Shown here: piece after piece, positions 1-5,204 of the stretch
Position numbering within the stretch: the stretch's first letter is position 1
How the letters are laid out: each line of letters starts with the position of its first letter
Assembly: GCA_023442085.1 (NCBI GenBank)
Contig: JAEZMT010000483.1
Location: forward strand, 1-5,204
Source of the DNA: Pseudomonadota bacterium
GTDB lineage: Bacteria > Pseudomonadota > Alphaproteobacteria > Rhizobiales > Xanthobacteraceae
Direction: 5' to 3'
Length of the DNA stretch: 5,204 nucleotides
Notes under the pieces: model-generated
What the model was told of the DNA's origin: nothing
Databases searched by the model: none
The model's input: only the letters and a program-made list of their open reading frames with translations
Position numbers and translations under genes: made by a program

Positions 1-48
1 GCCCGCCGGGGCAAGGACGACGAGGAAGGGGAAGGACCGCAGGAATGA
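1..48 (+). CDS. lpxD: 3' end of upstream gene, probably lpxD (partial)
   Basis: An open frame enters from the left edge and reads ARRGKDDEEGEGPQE before a TGA at 46-48. That stop overlaps the fabZ start codon as ATGA, the usual sign of a real, translationally coupled upstream gene. The fragment is too short to identify by its own residues. The lpxD assignment rests on the common alphaproteobacterial order lpxD-fabZ-lpxA-lpxI-lpxB and on LpxD proteins ending in a basic, poorly conserved tail. LpxD would be the UDP-3-O-acylglucosamine N-acyltransferase that acts between LpxC and LpxI. The acidic, glycine-rich end seen here would be a disordered tail. The overlap is clear; the product name is inference from context. 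Confidence 0.55.
   Translation, partial: ARRGKDDEEGEGPQE
31..36 (+). promoter_or_regulatory. fabZ ribosome binding site
   Basis: GAAGGA lies 8 bases before the ATG at 45 and sits inside the last codons of the upstream gene. It supports the ATG at 45 as the start, giving FabZ a short N-terminal extension relative to the E. coli protein. Confidence 0.6.
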
Positions 49-551
49 ACGACACCACGCGCGCAGCCGGCGAGGCCGGTGCGTCCCCCGCCGAAGCCCC
101 GAAGGTGCTCGGCAGCGCGGACATCCAGAAGGTGCTCGCCTGTCTGCCGCACCGCTATCCCATCCTGATGGTGGATCGCGTCGAGCAGATCGACGGCGAT
201 CTCTCCTGCATCGGCGTCAAGAACGTCACAGCCAACGAGCCGCACTTCCTCGGCCACTTTCCGGGCAATCCGGTGATGCCGGGCGTGCTTATCATCGAGG
301 GCATGGCCCAGACGGCGGGTGTCGTCTGCGTGCTGGGCAAGGAGAACAAGGAGAAGCCCGCGCTGGTATATTTCATGACCATCGACGAGGCGAAGTTCCG
401 CCGTCCCGTCGTGCCGGGCGATGTGCTCGAGTACCACATGACCCGCATCAGCCGGCGCCGCAACATGTGGTGGTATCGCGGCGAGGCCAAGGTGCGCGGC
501 GAGCTGGTGGCCGAGGCCAAGGTCGGCGCGATGATCGTGGAGAACAGCTAG
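45..551 (+). CDS. fabZ: 3-hydroxyacyl-[acyl-carrier-protein] dehydratase FabZ
   Basis: This cytoplasmic hotdog-fold enzyme removes water from 3-hydroxyacyl-ACP to give trans-2-enoyl-ACP in type II fatty acid synthesis. The 168-residue protein has the family signature LPHRYPILMVDRV at about 34-46. It also has the active-site helix region HFLGHFPGNPVMPG at 67-80, followed by VLIIEGMAQ. His71 and Glu85 match the catalytic His/Glu pair, with the 14-residue spacing known from FabZ. The segment FRRPVVPGD at about 118-126 is also typical. About 14-25 N-terminal residues, rich in Ala, Gly and Glu, precede the conserved domain and look disordered. The start overlaps the upstream stop (ATGA), and the stop TAG shares its G with the lpxA GTG. 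Placement beside lpxA is widespread in Gram-negatives, since FabZ and LpxA draw on the same 3-hydroxyacyl-ACP. Full length and intact. Confidence 0.97.
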   Translation: MNDTTRAAGEAGASPAEAPKVLGSADIQKVLACLPHRYPILMVDRVEQIDGDLSCIGVKNVTANEPHFLGHFPGNPVMPGVLIIEGMAQTAGVVCVLGKENKEKPALVYFMTIDEAKFRRPVVPGDVLEYHMTRISRRRNMWWYRGEAKVRGELVAEAKVGAMIVENS

Positions 552-1357
552 TGGCGAAGATCGATCCCACCGCCCGGGTGGCGAACCCGGCCGGGCTCGC
601 GGATGATGTCGAAATCGGTCCCTATGCCATCCTCGGTCCCGATGTGGTGCTCGAAGCCGGCGTGAAGATCCACGCACATGTGGTCATCCAGGGCGTCACC
701 ACCATCGGCGCCCGCACGCAGGTTTTCCCCTTCGCCTCGCTCGGTTCCGCGCCTCAGTCGGTGCATTACAAGGGTGAGCCGACGAAGCTCGTCATCGGCT
801 CGGACTGCATGCTTCGCGAGCATGCCACCGCAAGCACCGGCACGGTGGGTGGCGGCGGCATCACGCGGATCGGCAACGGCGTGATGATGATGACCGGCTC
901 GCATGTGGGCCACGACTGCACTGTCGGCAACGGTGTCATCTTCGCCAACAATGCGGTGCTCGGCGGCCATGTGAGCGTCGGTGACTTCACCTTCCTCGGC
1001 GGGCAGTGCGCGGTGCACCAGTTCACGCGCATCGGGGCCCAGTGCATGATTTCCGGCCTCACCGGCGTGCGCGAGGACGTCATCCCCTTCGCCAACGTTC
1101 TCGGGCAGGCCGGCAAGCTGGTCGGCCTCAACGTGGTGGGCATGAAGCGGCGCGGCTTCACCAAGTCTGATTTGCATGCCGCCCGCGCGGTCTATCGCGA
1201 CCTCTTCTTCGGCGAGGGCACGTTTGACCAGCGTCTGGAGAAGGTGCGGCAGATGGTGGAGGAATCGGCGTTCGCGGCGGCCGTGGTGGCCTTCATCGAT
1301 GCCGATCGCAAGCGCCCCATCTGCCATCCCGCGCGGGGCGTCATCAAGGAGGATTGA
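551..1357 (+). CDS. lpxA: UDP-N-acetylglucosamine O-acyltransferase LpxA
   Basis: LpxA moves a 3-hydroxyacyl chain from ACP to the 3-OH of UDP-GlcNAc, the first step of lipid A synthesis, as a cytoplasmic trimer. The 268-residue protein shows the left-handed beta-helix hexapeptide pattern from about 4 to 185 (such as IGPYAILGP and VGNGVIFANNAVLGG). An alpha-helical C-terminal domain follows from about 190 (GLNVVGMKRRGF). Key motifs are SAPQSVHYKGEP at 66-77 and SHVGHDCTVGN at 117-127, where His121 matches E. coli catalytic His125. GGHVSV (His140) and AVHQF (His156) match the other conserved histidines. Gly169 falls at the E. coli Gly173 hydrocarbon-ruler position. The GTG at 551 is chosen because it overlaps the fabZ stop by one base, has GGAGAA at 539-544, and gives the usual short N terminus. 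The same frame extends upstream to 467 but only through fabZ. Intact. Confidence 0.96.
   Translation: MAKIDPTARVANPAGLADDVEIGPYAILGPDVVLEAGVKIHAHVVIQGVTTIGARTQVFPFASLGSAPQSVHYKGEPTKLVIGSDCMLREHATASTGTVGGGGITRIGNGVMMMTGSHVGHDCTVGNGVIFANNAVLGGHVSVGDFTFLGGQCAVHQFTRIGAQCMISGLTGVREDVIPFANVLGQAGKLVGLNVVGMKRRGFTKSDLHAARAVYRDLFFGEGTFDQRLEKVRQMVEESAFAAAVVAFIDADRKRPICHPARGVIKED
1346..1352 (+). promoter_or_regulatory. lpxI ribosome binding site
   Basis: AAGGAGG lies 8 bases before the GTG at 1361 and forms part of the last codons of lpxA. It is the strongest Shine-Dalgarno in the window and decides the GTG at 1361 as the lpxI start over the in-frame GTG at 1406, which has no comparable site. Confidence 0.75.
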
Positions 1358-1360
1358 GCC

Positions 1361-2269
1361 GTGGGCCTGCCGGGGGAAGACGGGCAGGGGCGTGCCACGG
1401 GGGCCGTGCGCGGCACCGTCCCGCTCGGCAACGGGGCCCTGGGGATCGTCGCCGGAAGCGGCGCGTTTCCCGCGGCGGTCGCGGAGGCCGCCGCGGCGGA
1501 CGGCCGAGAGGTGGTGATGCTCCTCATTCAGGGCTTCGCCGACCCGGCGCTGGAGCGCTGGCCGCACCGCTGGTTCCGCCTCGGCTCGCTCGGCTCCGTC
1601 ACCGCATGGGCCAGGGCGCGCGGCGTGCGTGAGGTGGTGATGGTGGGCGCCCTCACGCGCCCGCTGCTGCGCGACCTCGGGTTTGATTTCACCATGCTGC
1701 GACTGCTGCCACGCATCGCCCGGCTGTTCCGGGGCGGGGACAATCACCTCTTGTCCGGCGTGCTGGGCCTGGTGGCCGAGCAGGGATTCACTTTGGTTGG
1801 CGCGCACGAGGTCGCCCCGCGCTTGTTGCTGCCTCAAGGCGTCCTCGGCGCGCACATGCCCAGCGCAGCCCAGCAGGCGGACATCGCGCGCGGGCTCGAC
1901 GTCATCCGCGCCCTCGGGCCGTTCGATGTGGGGCAGGGGGTCATCGTGGTGGACGGGCTCGTTGCGGCCGTTGAGGCGGCGGAGGGAACGGACCAGATGC
2001 TAGCGCGCTATGGCGAGATGCGCCGGTCCGGGCGACTGCGCTTCGCCGCCGGAAACGGCGTGCTGGTGAAAGCGCCGAAGCCCGGCCAGGACCGGCGGGT
2101 GGACCTGCCGTCCCTCGGCCCGCAGACGGTGTCGCGGGCTGCGGAGGTGGGCCTCGCCGGCATCGCCTTTGAAGCGGGGGGCGCGATCGTGCCGGACGCG
2201 CAGGCGCTGGTGGAGGCGGCAGACGCGGCCGGCCTGTTCGTCGCCGGCATCGGAGGGCGCGGCGCGTGA
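1361..2269 (+). CDS. lpxI: UDP-2,3-diacylglucosamine pyrophosphatase LpxI (former DUF1009)
   Basis: LpxI hydrolyses UDP-2,3-diacylglucosamine to lipid X (2,3-diacylglucosamine 1-phosphate) and UMP at the cytoplasmic face of the inner membrane. It replaces the unrelated LpxH and is typical of alphaproteobacteria. The 302-residue protein carries the N-terminal LpxI motif LGIVAGSGAFP at 27-37, then GVREVVMVGALTRP at about 88-101, DNHLLSGVLGLVAEQGF at 127-143 and the EGTD motif at 208-211. The C-terminal domain has DRRVDLPSLGPQTV at 244-257 and GIAFEAGGAIV at 267-277. Asp248 of the DLP motif probably corresponds to the aspartate essential in the Caulobacter enzyme (Asp225), once the roughly 23-residue longer N terminus here is allowed for; that match is from memory. 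The first 26 residues are a non-conserved Gly-rich extension. The gene begins 3 bases after lpxA and overlaps lpxB, so co-translation is likely. Intact. Confidence 0.94.
   Translation: MGLPGEDGQGRATGAVRGTVPLGNGALGIVAGSGAFPAAVAEAAAADGREVVMLLIQGFADPALERWPHRWFRLGSLGSVTAWARARGVREVVMVGALTRPLLRDLGFDFTMLRLLPRIARLFRGGDNHLLSGVLGLVAEQGFTLVGAHEVAPRLLLPQGVLGAHMPSAAQQADIARGLDVIRALGPFDVGQGVIVVDGLVAAVEAAEGTDQMLARYGEMRRSGRLRFAAGNGVLVKAPKPGQDRRVDLPSLGPQTVSRAAEVGLAGIAFEAGGAIVPDAQALVEAADAAGLFVAGIGGRGA
2252..2257 (+). promoter_or_regulatory. lpxB ribosome binding site
   Basis: GGAGGG within the last codons of lpxI lies 8 bases before the GTG at 2266. It supports that start and the four-base GTGA overlap with the lpxI stop. 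Confidence 0.6.
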
Positions 2270-3462
2270 AGCCACGAGAGACCAGCCGCGCGCCGAACGT
2301 GTTCATCGTCGCGGGCGAGGAATCGGGTGACCAGCTGGGCGGCGCGCTGATGGAGGCTTTGGCCGCGCGCGCGCCGGGCGCGACCTTCCGGGGTGTCGGC
2401 GGCCGGCGCATGGCCGCGTCTGGCCTCAAGAGCCTCTATCCCATGGACGACCTCACGGCCATCGGCATCGCCGCCGTGGTCGCCAAGCTGCCCACCATCC
2501 TCCGGCGCCTGAAGGAGACGGTGGAGGCGGTGCTCGCCGACCCGCCGGACGTGCTGGTGCTGGTGGATGCGCCGGACTTCACCCATCGCGTGGCCGCGCG
2601 GGTGCGCGCGCGCAACCCCAACATCCCCATTGTCAAATATGTCTCGCCGACAGTCTGGATCTGGCGATCCGGCCGCGCGGCGGCCATGCGGCCATATGTG
2701 GACGCGCTGCTTGCGCTGCTGCCCTTCGAGCCGGAGGTGCACCGCAGGTTGGGCGGGCCGCCCACGGTCTATGTCGGCCACCCCCTGCTTCAGCGACTCG
2801 GCGAGTTGAGGCCGTCGCCCGCCGAGGCCGAACGGCGACAGGCCAAGCCGCCGCTGGTGCTGGTGCTGCCCGGCAGCCGGCGACGGGAGATTTCGCGCAT
2901 CGGCGCGGATTTCGGCGCGGCGCTGGCCGAGGTCGGCCGCACCCATGAGATGGAGCTGGTTCTGCCCACCCTGCCGCGACTGGAGGGGCTGGTGCGGGAG
3001 ACCATCGCCCACTGGCCGCTGAAGCCGCGCGTTGTGACCAGCGAGGAGGAGAAGCTCGCCGCCTTCCGCAGCGCTCATGCAGCGCTCGCGGCCTCCGGCA
3101 CGGTGACGCTGGAGCTGGCGCTCGCCGGCATTCCCCACGTCGCCGCCTACCGCATCGGCTGGCTCGAGGCTCAGATCGGCCGGCGGGTGCTGAAGGGCAC
3201 GACGGTGATCCTCGCCAATCTCGTGGCAGGGGAAAACGTGGTTCCGGAGTTCCTTCAGGAATATTGCACGGTGCCGGCGCTCACCGGTGCCCTCTCCGAC
3301 CTGCTGGAGGACAGTCCGGCGCGGCGGCGGCAGGAGGCGGCGTTTGCCAGTTTCGACGACATCTTCGGCATCGCCGGCCCGAGCCCCAGCGCCCGCGCCG
3401 CAGAGGTGGTGCTCCGCCTTGCCCTGGAGGGGCGCCCCGGCGCGCTGCCGCCGCCGGGCTGA
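2266..3462 (+). CDS. lpxB: Lipid-A-disaccharide synthase LpxB
   Basis: This family GT19 peripheral membrane glycosyltransferase joins UDP-2,3-diacylglucosamine and lipid X into the beta-1,6-linked lipid A disaccharide 1-phosphate, releasing UDP. The 398-residue protein is close to the usual length of about 380-395. Motifs in order: AGEESGDQLGG at 16-26, FRGVGGRRM at 41-49, VLVDAPDF at 98-105 (an aspartate here is essential in characterised LpxB), and YVSPTVWIWR at 125-134. These are followed by LPFEP at 152-156, YVGHPLL at 169-175, LPGSRRREI at 201-209, AASGTVTLELAL at 275-286, and NLVAGENVVPEFLQ at 318-331. The C-terminal 10 residues are a Gly/Pro-rich tail. It starts at GTG, sharing four bases with the lpxI stop, so expression is probably coupled. 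It is the last gene of the run and is followed 32 bases later by a terminator stem. Substrate and product directly link it to LpxI. Intact. Confidence 0.96.
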   Translation: MKPRETSRAPNVFIVAGEESGDQLGGALMEALAARAPGATFRGVGGRRMAASGLKSLYPMDDLTAIGIAAVVAKLPTILRRLKETVEAVLADPPDVLVLVDAPDFTHRVAARVRARNPNIPIVKYVSPTVWIWRSGRAAAMRPYVDALLALLPFEPEVHRRLGGPPTVYVGHPLLQRLGELRPSPAEAERRQAKPPLVLVLPGSRRREISRIGADFGAALAEVGRTHEMELVLPTLPRLEGLVRETIAHWPLKPRVVTSEEEKLAAFRSAHAALAASGTVTLELALAGIPHVAAYRIGWLEAQIGRRVLKGTTVILANLVAGENVVPEFLQEYCTVPALTGALSDLLEDSPARRRQEAAFASFDDIFGIAGPSPSARAAEVVLRLALEGRPGALPPPG

Positions 3463-3494
3463 TCGGTCTTAGCTGGCATCGTTCCCTCTAACGA

Positions 3495-3520
3495 AAAACG
3501 CGGCCCGGAGGCCGCGTTTT
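3495..3520. terminator. Bidirectional rho-independent terminator between lpxB and gltA
   Basis: AAAACGCGGCC (3495-3505), a CGGA loop, then GGCCGCGTTTT (3510-3520) form a perfect 11-bp stem with a 4-base loop. On the plus strand the T-run at 3517-3520 can end lpxB transcripts 32 bases after its stop. On the minus strand the A-run at 3494-3498 becomes a T-run and can end gltA transcripts 24 bases after its stop. The symmetric A/T flanks and convergent genes make two-way use likely. Nothing else is visible in 3463-3544. Confidence 0.9.
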
Positions 3521-3544
3521 CCATTTCCGGAGATGACGTTGCGC

Positions 3545-4855
3545 TCACTTGCGCTTGGACATGGCCACATAGTCGCGCTGGGCGGCGCCGGTGTAGAGCT
3601 GGCGGGGACGGCCGATGCGCTGGCTCGGGTCCTCGATCATCTCCTTCCACTGGCCGATCCAGCCCACGGTGCGCGCGAGGGCGAACAGCACGGTGAACAT
3701 GGTGGTGGGGAAGCCCATCGCCTTGAGGGTGATGCCCGAATAGAAGTCGATGTTCGGGTAGAGCTTCTTCTCGATGAAGTAGTCGTCGGAGAGCGCGATC
3801 CGCTCCAGCTCCACGGCCACGTCGAGCAGCGGATCGTCCTTGATGCCGAGCTCGGTGAGCACTTCGTGGCAGGTCTGCTGCATGATCTTGGCGCGCGGGT
3901 CGTAATTCTTGTAGACCCGGTGACCGAAGCCCATCAGGCGGAAAGGATCGTTCTTGTCCTTCGAGCGCTTGATGTATTCGGGGATGCGATCCACCGAGCC
4001 GATCTCGGCCAGCATCTTGAGCGCCGCCTCGTTCGCGCCGCCGTGGGCGGGGCCCCACAGGCAGGCGATGCCGGCGGCGATGCAGGCGAACGGGTTGGCG
4101 CCGGAGGAGCCGGCGAGGCGCACGGTGGAGGTAGAGGCGTTCTGCTCGTGATCGGCGTGGAGGATAAAGATCTTATCCATCGCCTTCGAGAGAATGGGGT
4201 TGACCTTGTATTCCTCGCACGGAACCGCAAAGCACATACGCAGGAAGTTCGACGTATAGTCGATATCATTCTTCGGATAAACAAACGGCTGGCCAATGGA
4301 ATACTTGTAGGCCATCGCCGCCAGCGTCGGCATCTTCGCGATCATGCGGATGGATGCGATCAGGCGCTGGGTGGGGTCGGAAATGTCGGTGGAGTCGTGA
4401 TAGAAGGCCGAGAGCGCGCCGACCGAAGCCACCATGATGGCCATCGGATGGGCGTCGCGGCGGAAGCCCTGGAAGAAGCGGGTCATCTGCTCGTGGACCA
4501 TCGTGTGATTGGTCACGGACTTGTCGAATTCCGCCTTCTGCGCCGCAGTGGGGAGCTCGCCGTAGAGCAGCAGGTAACAGGTCTCGAGGAAGTCACCATT
4601 CTCGGCGAGCTGCTCGATGGGGTAGCCGCGATACAGCAGCACGCCTTCGTCGCCGTCGATGTAGGTGATCTTGCTTTCGCAGGAAGCGGTCGAGGTAAAG
4701 CCGGGGTCGTAGGTGAACATCCCCGTCTGGCCGTAGAGCTTGGAGATATCGACCACTTCCGGTCCGATGGAGCCTTCGTGGATCGGAAGGTCCCAGCTCT
4801 TGTCCCCCAAGCTAAGCTTGGCCGCTTTTGCCCCGGTATTGGTGGTGGCGTCCAT
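3545..4855 (-). CDS. gltA: Citrate synthase (type II, hexameric Gram-negative form)
   Basis: Citrate synthase condenses acetyl-CoA with oxaloacetate to citrate, the entry step of the TCA cycle, in the cytoplasm. The 436-residue protein has the family length and an N-terminal beta domain (about 12-60) with YDPGFTSTASCES, found in the NADH-sensitive Gram-negative type. RGYPIEQLAE follows at 76-85, then HADHEQNAST at 233-242, GPAHGGANE at 268-276, GFGHRVYKNYDPRA at 309-322 and YPNIDFYSG at 366-374. His271, His312 and Asp370 correspond to the E. coli catalytic His264, His305 and Asp362. The C terminus RPRQLYTGA is also typical. The ATG at 4855 is chosen because homologous sequence begins right after it and AAGGA lies 10 bases upstream. 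The frame stays open to 5026, but that 57-residue stretch does not resemble citrate synthase. It is convergent with lpxB and probably transcribed on its own. Residues about 185-230 use unusually AT-rich codons. Intact. Confidence 0.97.
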   Translation of the reverse strand: MDATTNTGAKAAKLSLGDKSWDLPIHEGSIGPEVVDISKLYGQTGMFTYDPGFTSTASCESKITYIDGDEGVLLYRGYPIEQLAENGDFLETCYLLLYGELPTAAQKAEFDKSVTNHTMVHEQMTRFFQGFRRDAHPMAIMVASVGALSAFYHDSTDISDPTQRLIASIRMIAKMPTLAAMAYKYSIGQPFVYPKNDIDYTSNFLRMCFAVPCEEYKVNPILSKAMDKIFILHADHEQNASTSTVRLAGSSGANPFACIAAGIACLWGPAHGGANEAALKMLAEIGSVDRIPEYIKRSKDKNDPFRLMGFGHRVYKNYDPRAKIMQQTCHEVLTELGIKDDPLLDVAVELERIALSDDYFIEKKLYPNIDFYSGITLKAMGFPTTMFTVLFALARTVGWIGQWKEMIEDPSQRIGRPRQLYTGAAQRDYVAMSKRK

Positions 4856-4865
4856 GGATCCCTCA

Positions 4866-4870
4866 TCCTT
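4866..4870 (-). promoter_or_regulatory. gltA ribosome binding site
   Basis: Read on the minus strand, AAGGA stands 10 bases before the ATG at 4855. A second purine run, GAGGG (4860-4864), is only 4 bases from the start and is less well placed. Together they support the short start over any upstream start in the same frame. Confidence 0.55.
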
Positions 4871-4951
4871 TGGGCGGACAGACCCGTTTCGGCAGAGACC
4901 CGGAGGTGGCGGTCCGGTCTCCGAGCGGCAAGTCCGTCTCCGCTCCAGCAT

Positions 4952-4967
4952 CTTCGCGAATGCGAAG
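4952..4967 (-). repeat. Small inverted repeat in the gltA leader
   Basis: CTTCGC (4952-4957) and GCGAAG (4962-4967) form a perfect 6-bp stem with a 4-base loop, about 97 bases upstream of the gltA ATG. There is no T-run after it on the minus strand, so it is not a terminator. It could be a leader RNA hairpin or a protein site, or chance in GC-rich DNA. Confidence 0.4.
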
Positions 4968-4980
4968 CCGCCGTCCTGCA

Positions 4981-5009
4981 GTCCTAAACCCTCCCCATTC
5001 CTGCCGCAA
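4981..5009 (-). promoter_or_regulatory. Candidate gltA promoter (weak)
   Basis: On the minus strand TTGCGG (plus positions 5004-5009) and TAGGAC (4981-4986) are separated by 17 bases, a sigma-70-like arrangement. The -35 matches the common TTG core, while the -10 is poor (TA..A only). It lies just after the mobA stop and would give a leader of a little under 120 bases. It is the best pair I could see in the gap, but GC-rich alphaproteobacterial promoters are hard to call by eye. Confidence 0.3.
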
Positions 5010-5023
5010 GCATGACCATGCTT
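5008..5023. repeat. 16-bp palindrome upstream of gltA
   Basis: AAGCATG (5008-5014) and CATGCTT (5017-5023) are perfect 7-bp arms around a 2-base AC spacer. A 2-base loop is too tight for a full RNA hairpin and no T-run follows, so a site for a dimeric DNA-binding protein is more plausible than a terminator. One arm ends on the mobA stop codon and the other overlaps the first two bases of the candidate gltA -35 element. No regulator can be named from the sequence. Confidence 0.5.
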
Positions 5024-5204
5024 CATCGGCGGGCAGCGAGGCGTTTCTCTGCAATGGCAAGGTCTTCCGGCGTGTTCACGTTGAAGAACGGGTCATCCGG
5101 ATGCCCTTCCCATGCCACCGTTACGGCATTCAGGCCATCGAGGAGAAGCCCGACTTTCAGCCGTCCCGCCTCAAGGCTTTGCCGCAGCGCGGCGCGGGCT
5201 GCCG
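5023..5204 (-). CDS. mobA: Molybdenum cofactor guanylyltransferase MobA-like, C-terminal end (partial)
   Basis: The last 59 codons of a minus-strand gene are present, with the 5' part beyond the right edge and the TGA at plus positions 5023-5025. MobA transfers GMP from GTP to molybdopterin to make the guanine dinucleotide cofactor for DMSO-reductase-family enzymes. The segment HPDDPFFNVNTPEDLAIAE near the C terminus is the usual closing motif of MobA (FxNxNTPEDL), preceded by a helical stretch rich in Ala, Leu and Arg. The nucleotide-binding N-terminal motif is outside the window. A related MobA-like NTP transferase such as a cytidylyltransferase cannot be fully excluded, but the NVNTPEDL form favours MobA. 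It runs in the same direction as gltA with a 167-base gap and no terminator between them, so some read-through into gltA is possible. Confidence 0.8.
   Translation of the reverse strand, partial: AARAALRQSLEAGRLKVGLLLDGLNAVTVAWEGHPDDPFFNVNTPEDLAIAEKRLAARR

Noticed and set aside
467..550. Upstream extension of lpxA to an ATG at 467
   Set aside because: These 28 codons lie entirely inside fabZ in another frame, are Arg/Gly-rich and unlike LpxA. The GTG at 551 matches the family N terminus.
548..1855. Long minus-strand open frame (435 codons) opposite lpxA and lpxI
   Set aside because: Antisense shadow of two well-supported genes. Its product is rich in His, Ala, Arg and Glu with no family motif.
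2008..3138. Long minus-strand open frame (376 codons) opposite lpxI and lpxB
   Set aside because: Antisense shadow across a gene junction, with low-complexity Arg/His/Gln composition and no motif.
4170..4180. DnaA-box-like TTATCCATC
   Set aside because: A single imperfect match inside the gltA coding sequence with no cluster of further boxes or AT-rich unwinding region nearby.
3533..4987. Long plus-strand open frame (484 codons) opposite gltA
   Set aside because: It is the antisense shadow of gltA, whose strand shows all citrate synthase motifs. The shadow protein is His/Gly/Arg/Val-rich with no recognisable domain, as expected from high GC at third positions.
5008..5023. Palindrome as a mobA terminator
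   Set aside because: The 2-base loop and the absence of a T-run on the minus strand do not fit a rho-independent terminator.
4856..5026. 57-codon N-terminal extension of gltA starting at 5026 with an ATGA overlap of the mobA stop
   Set aside because: The extension does not resemble citrate synthase, no Shine-Dalgarno precedes 5026, and AAGGA is well placed for the ATG at 4855. A leader peptide is not supported because the frame runs straight into gltA without a stop.

Overview
The window looks like a stretch of chromosome from a GC-rich alphaproteobacterium, most likely of the order Hyphomicrobiales (Rhizobiales). The reasons are the gene order (lpxD)-fabZ-lpxA-lpxI-lpxB, the use of LpxI rather than LpxH, a convergent gltA next to lpxB, and strong G/C bias at third codon positions. 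A Xanthobacteraceae-type organism would fit, but that is a guess from overall impression. It is a Gram-negative that makes lipid A.

Positions 1-3462 (plus strand) hold one tightly packed operon for lipid A and fatty acid synthesis. The last codons of an upstream gene, probably lpxD, run into fabZ through an ATGA overlap. fabZ touches lpxA by one base (TAGTG), lpxA is followed three bases later by lpxI, and lpxI overlaps lpxB by GTGA. FabZ supplies the dehydration step of fatty acid elongation and competes with LpxA for the same 3-hydroxyacyl-ACP pool. LpxA starts lipid A synthesis with that acyl chain, LpxI cleaves UDP-2,3-diacylglucosamine to lipid X, and LpxB condenses lipid X with a second UDP-diacylglucosamine to give the disaccharide. 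Three consecutive genes (lpxA, lpxI, lpxB) use GTG starts.

Positions 3463-3544 are a short convergent intergenic gap holding a perfect 11-bp stem terminator that can serve both strands. Positions 3545-4855 (minus strand) are gltA, a full-length hexameric-type citrate synthase with all catalytic residues visible. Positions 4856-5022 are its leader and upstream region. This has a Shine-Dalgarno, a small hairpin, a near-perfect direct repeat, a weak candidate promoter, and a 16-bp palindrome that overlaps the candidate -35. Positions 5023-5204 (minus strand) are the last 59 codons of a mobA-like molybdenum cofactor guanylyltransferase gene, cut by the window edge.

I see no mobile element, CRISPR array, RNA gene or novel defence-like system. 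The window is core metabolism. The most useful leads are the palindrome upstream of gltA, the predicted chain-length residue in LpxA, and a patch of atypical codons in gltA.
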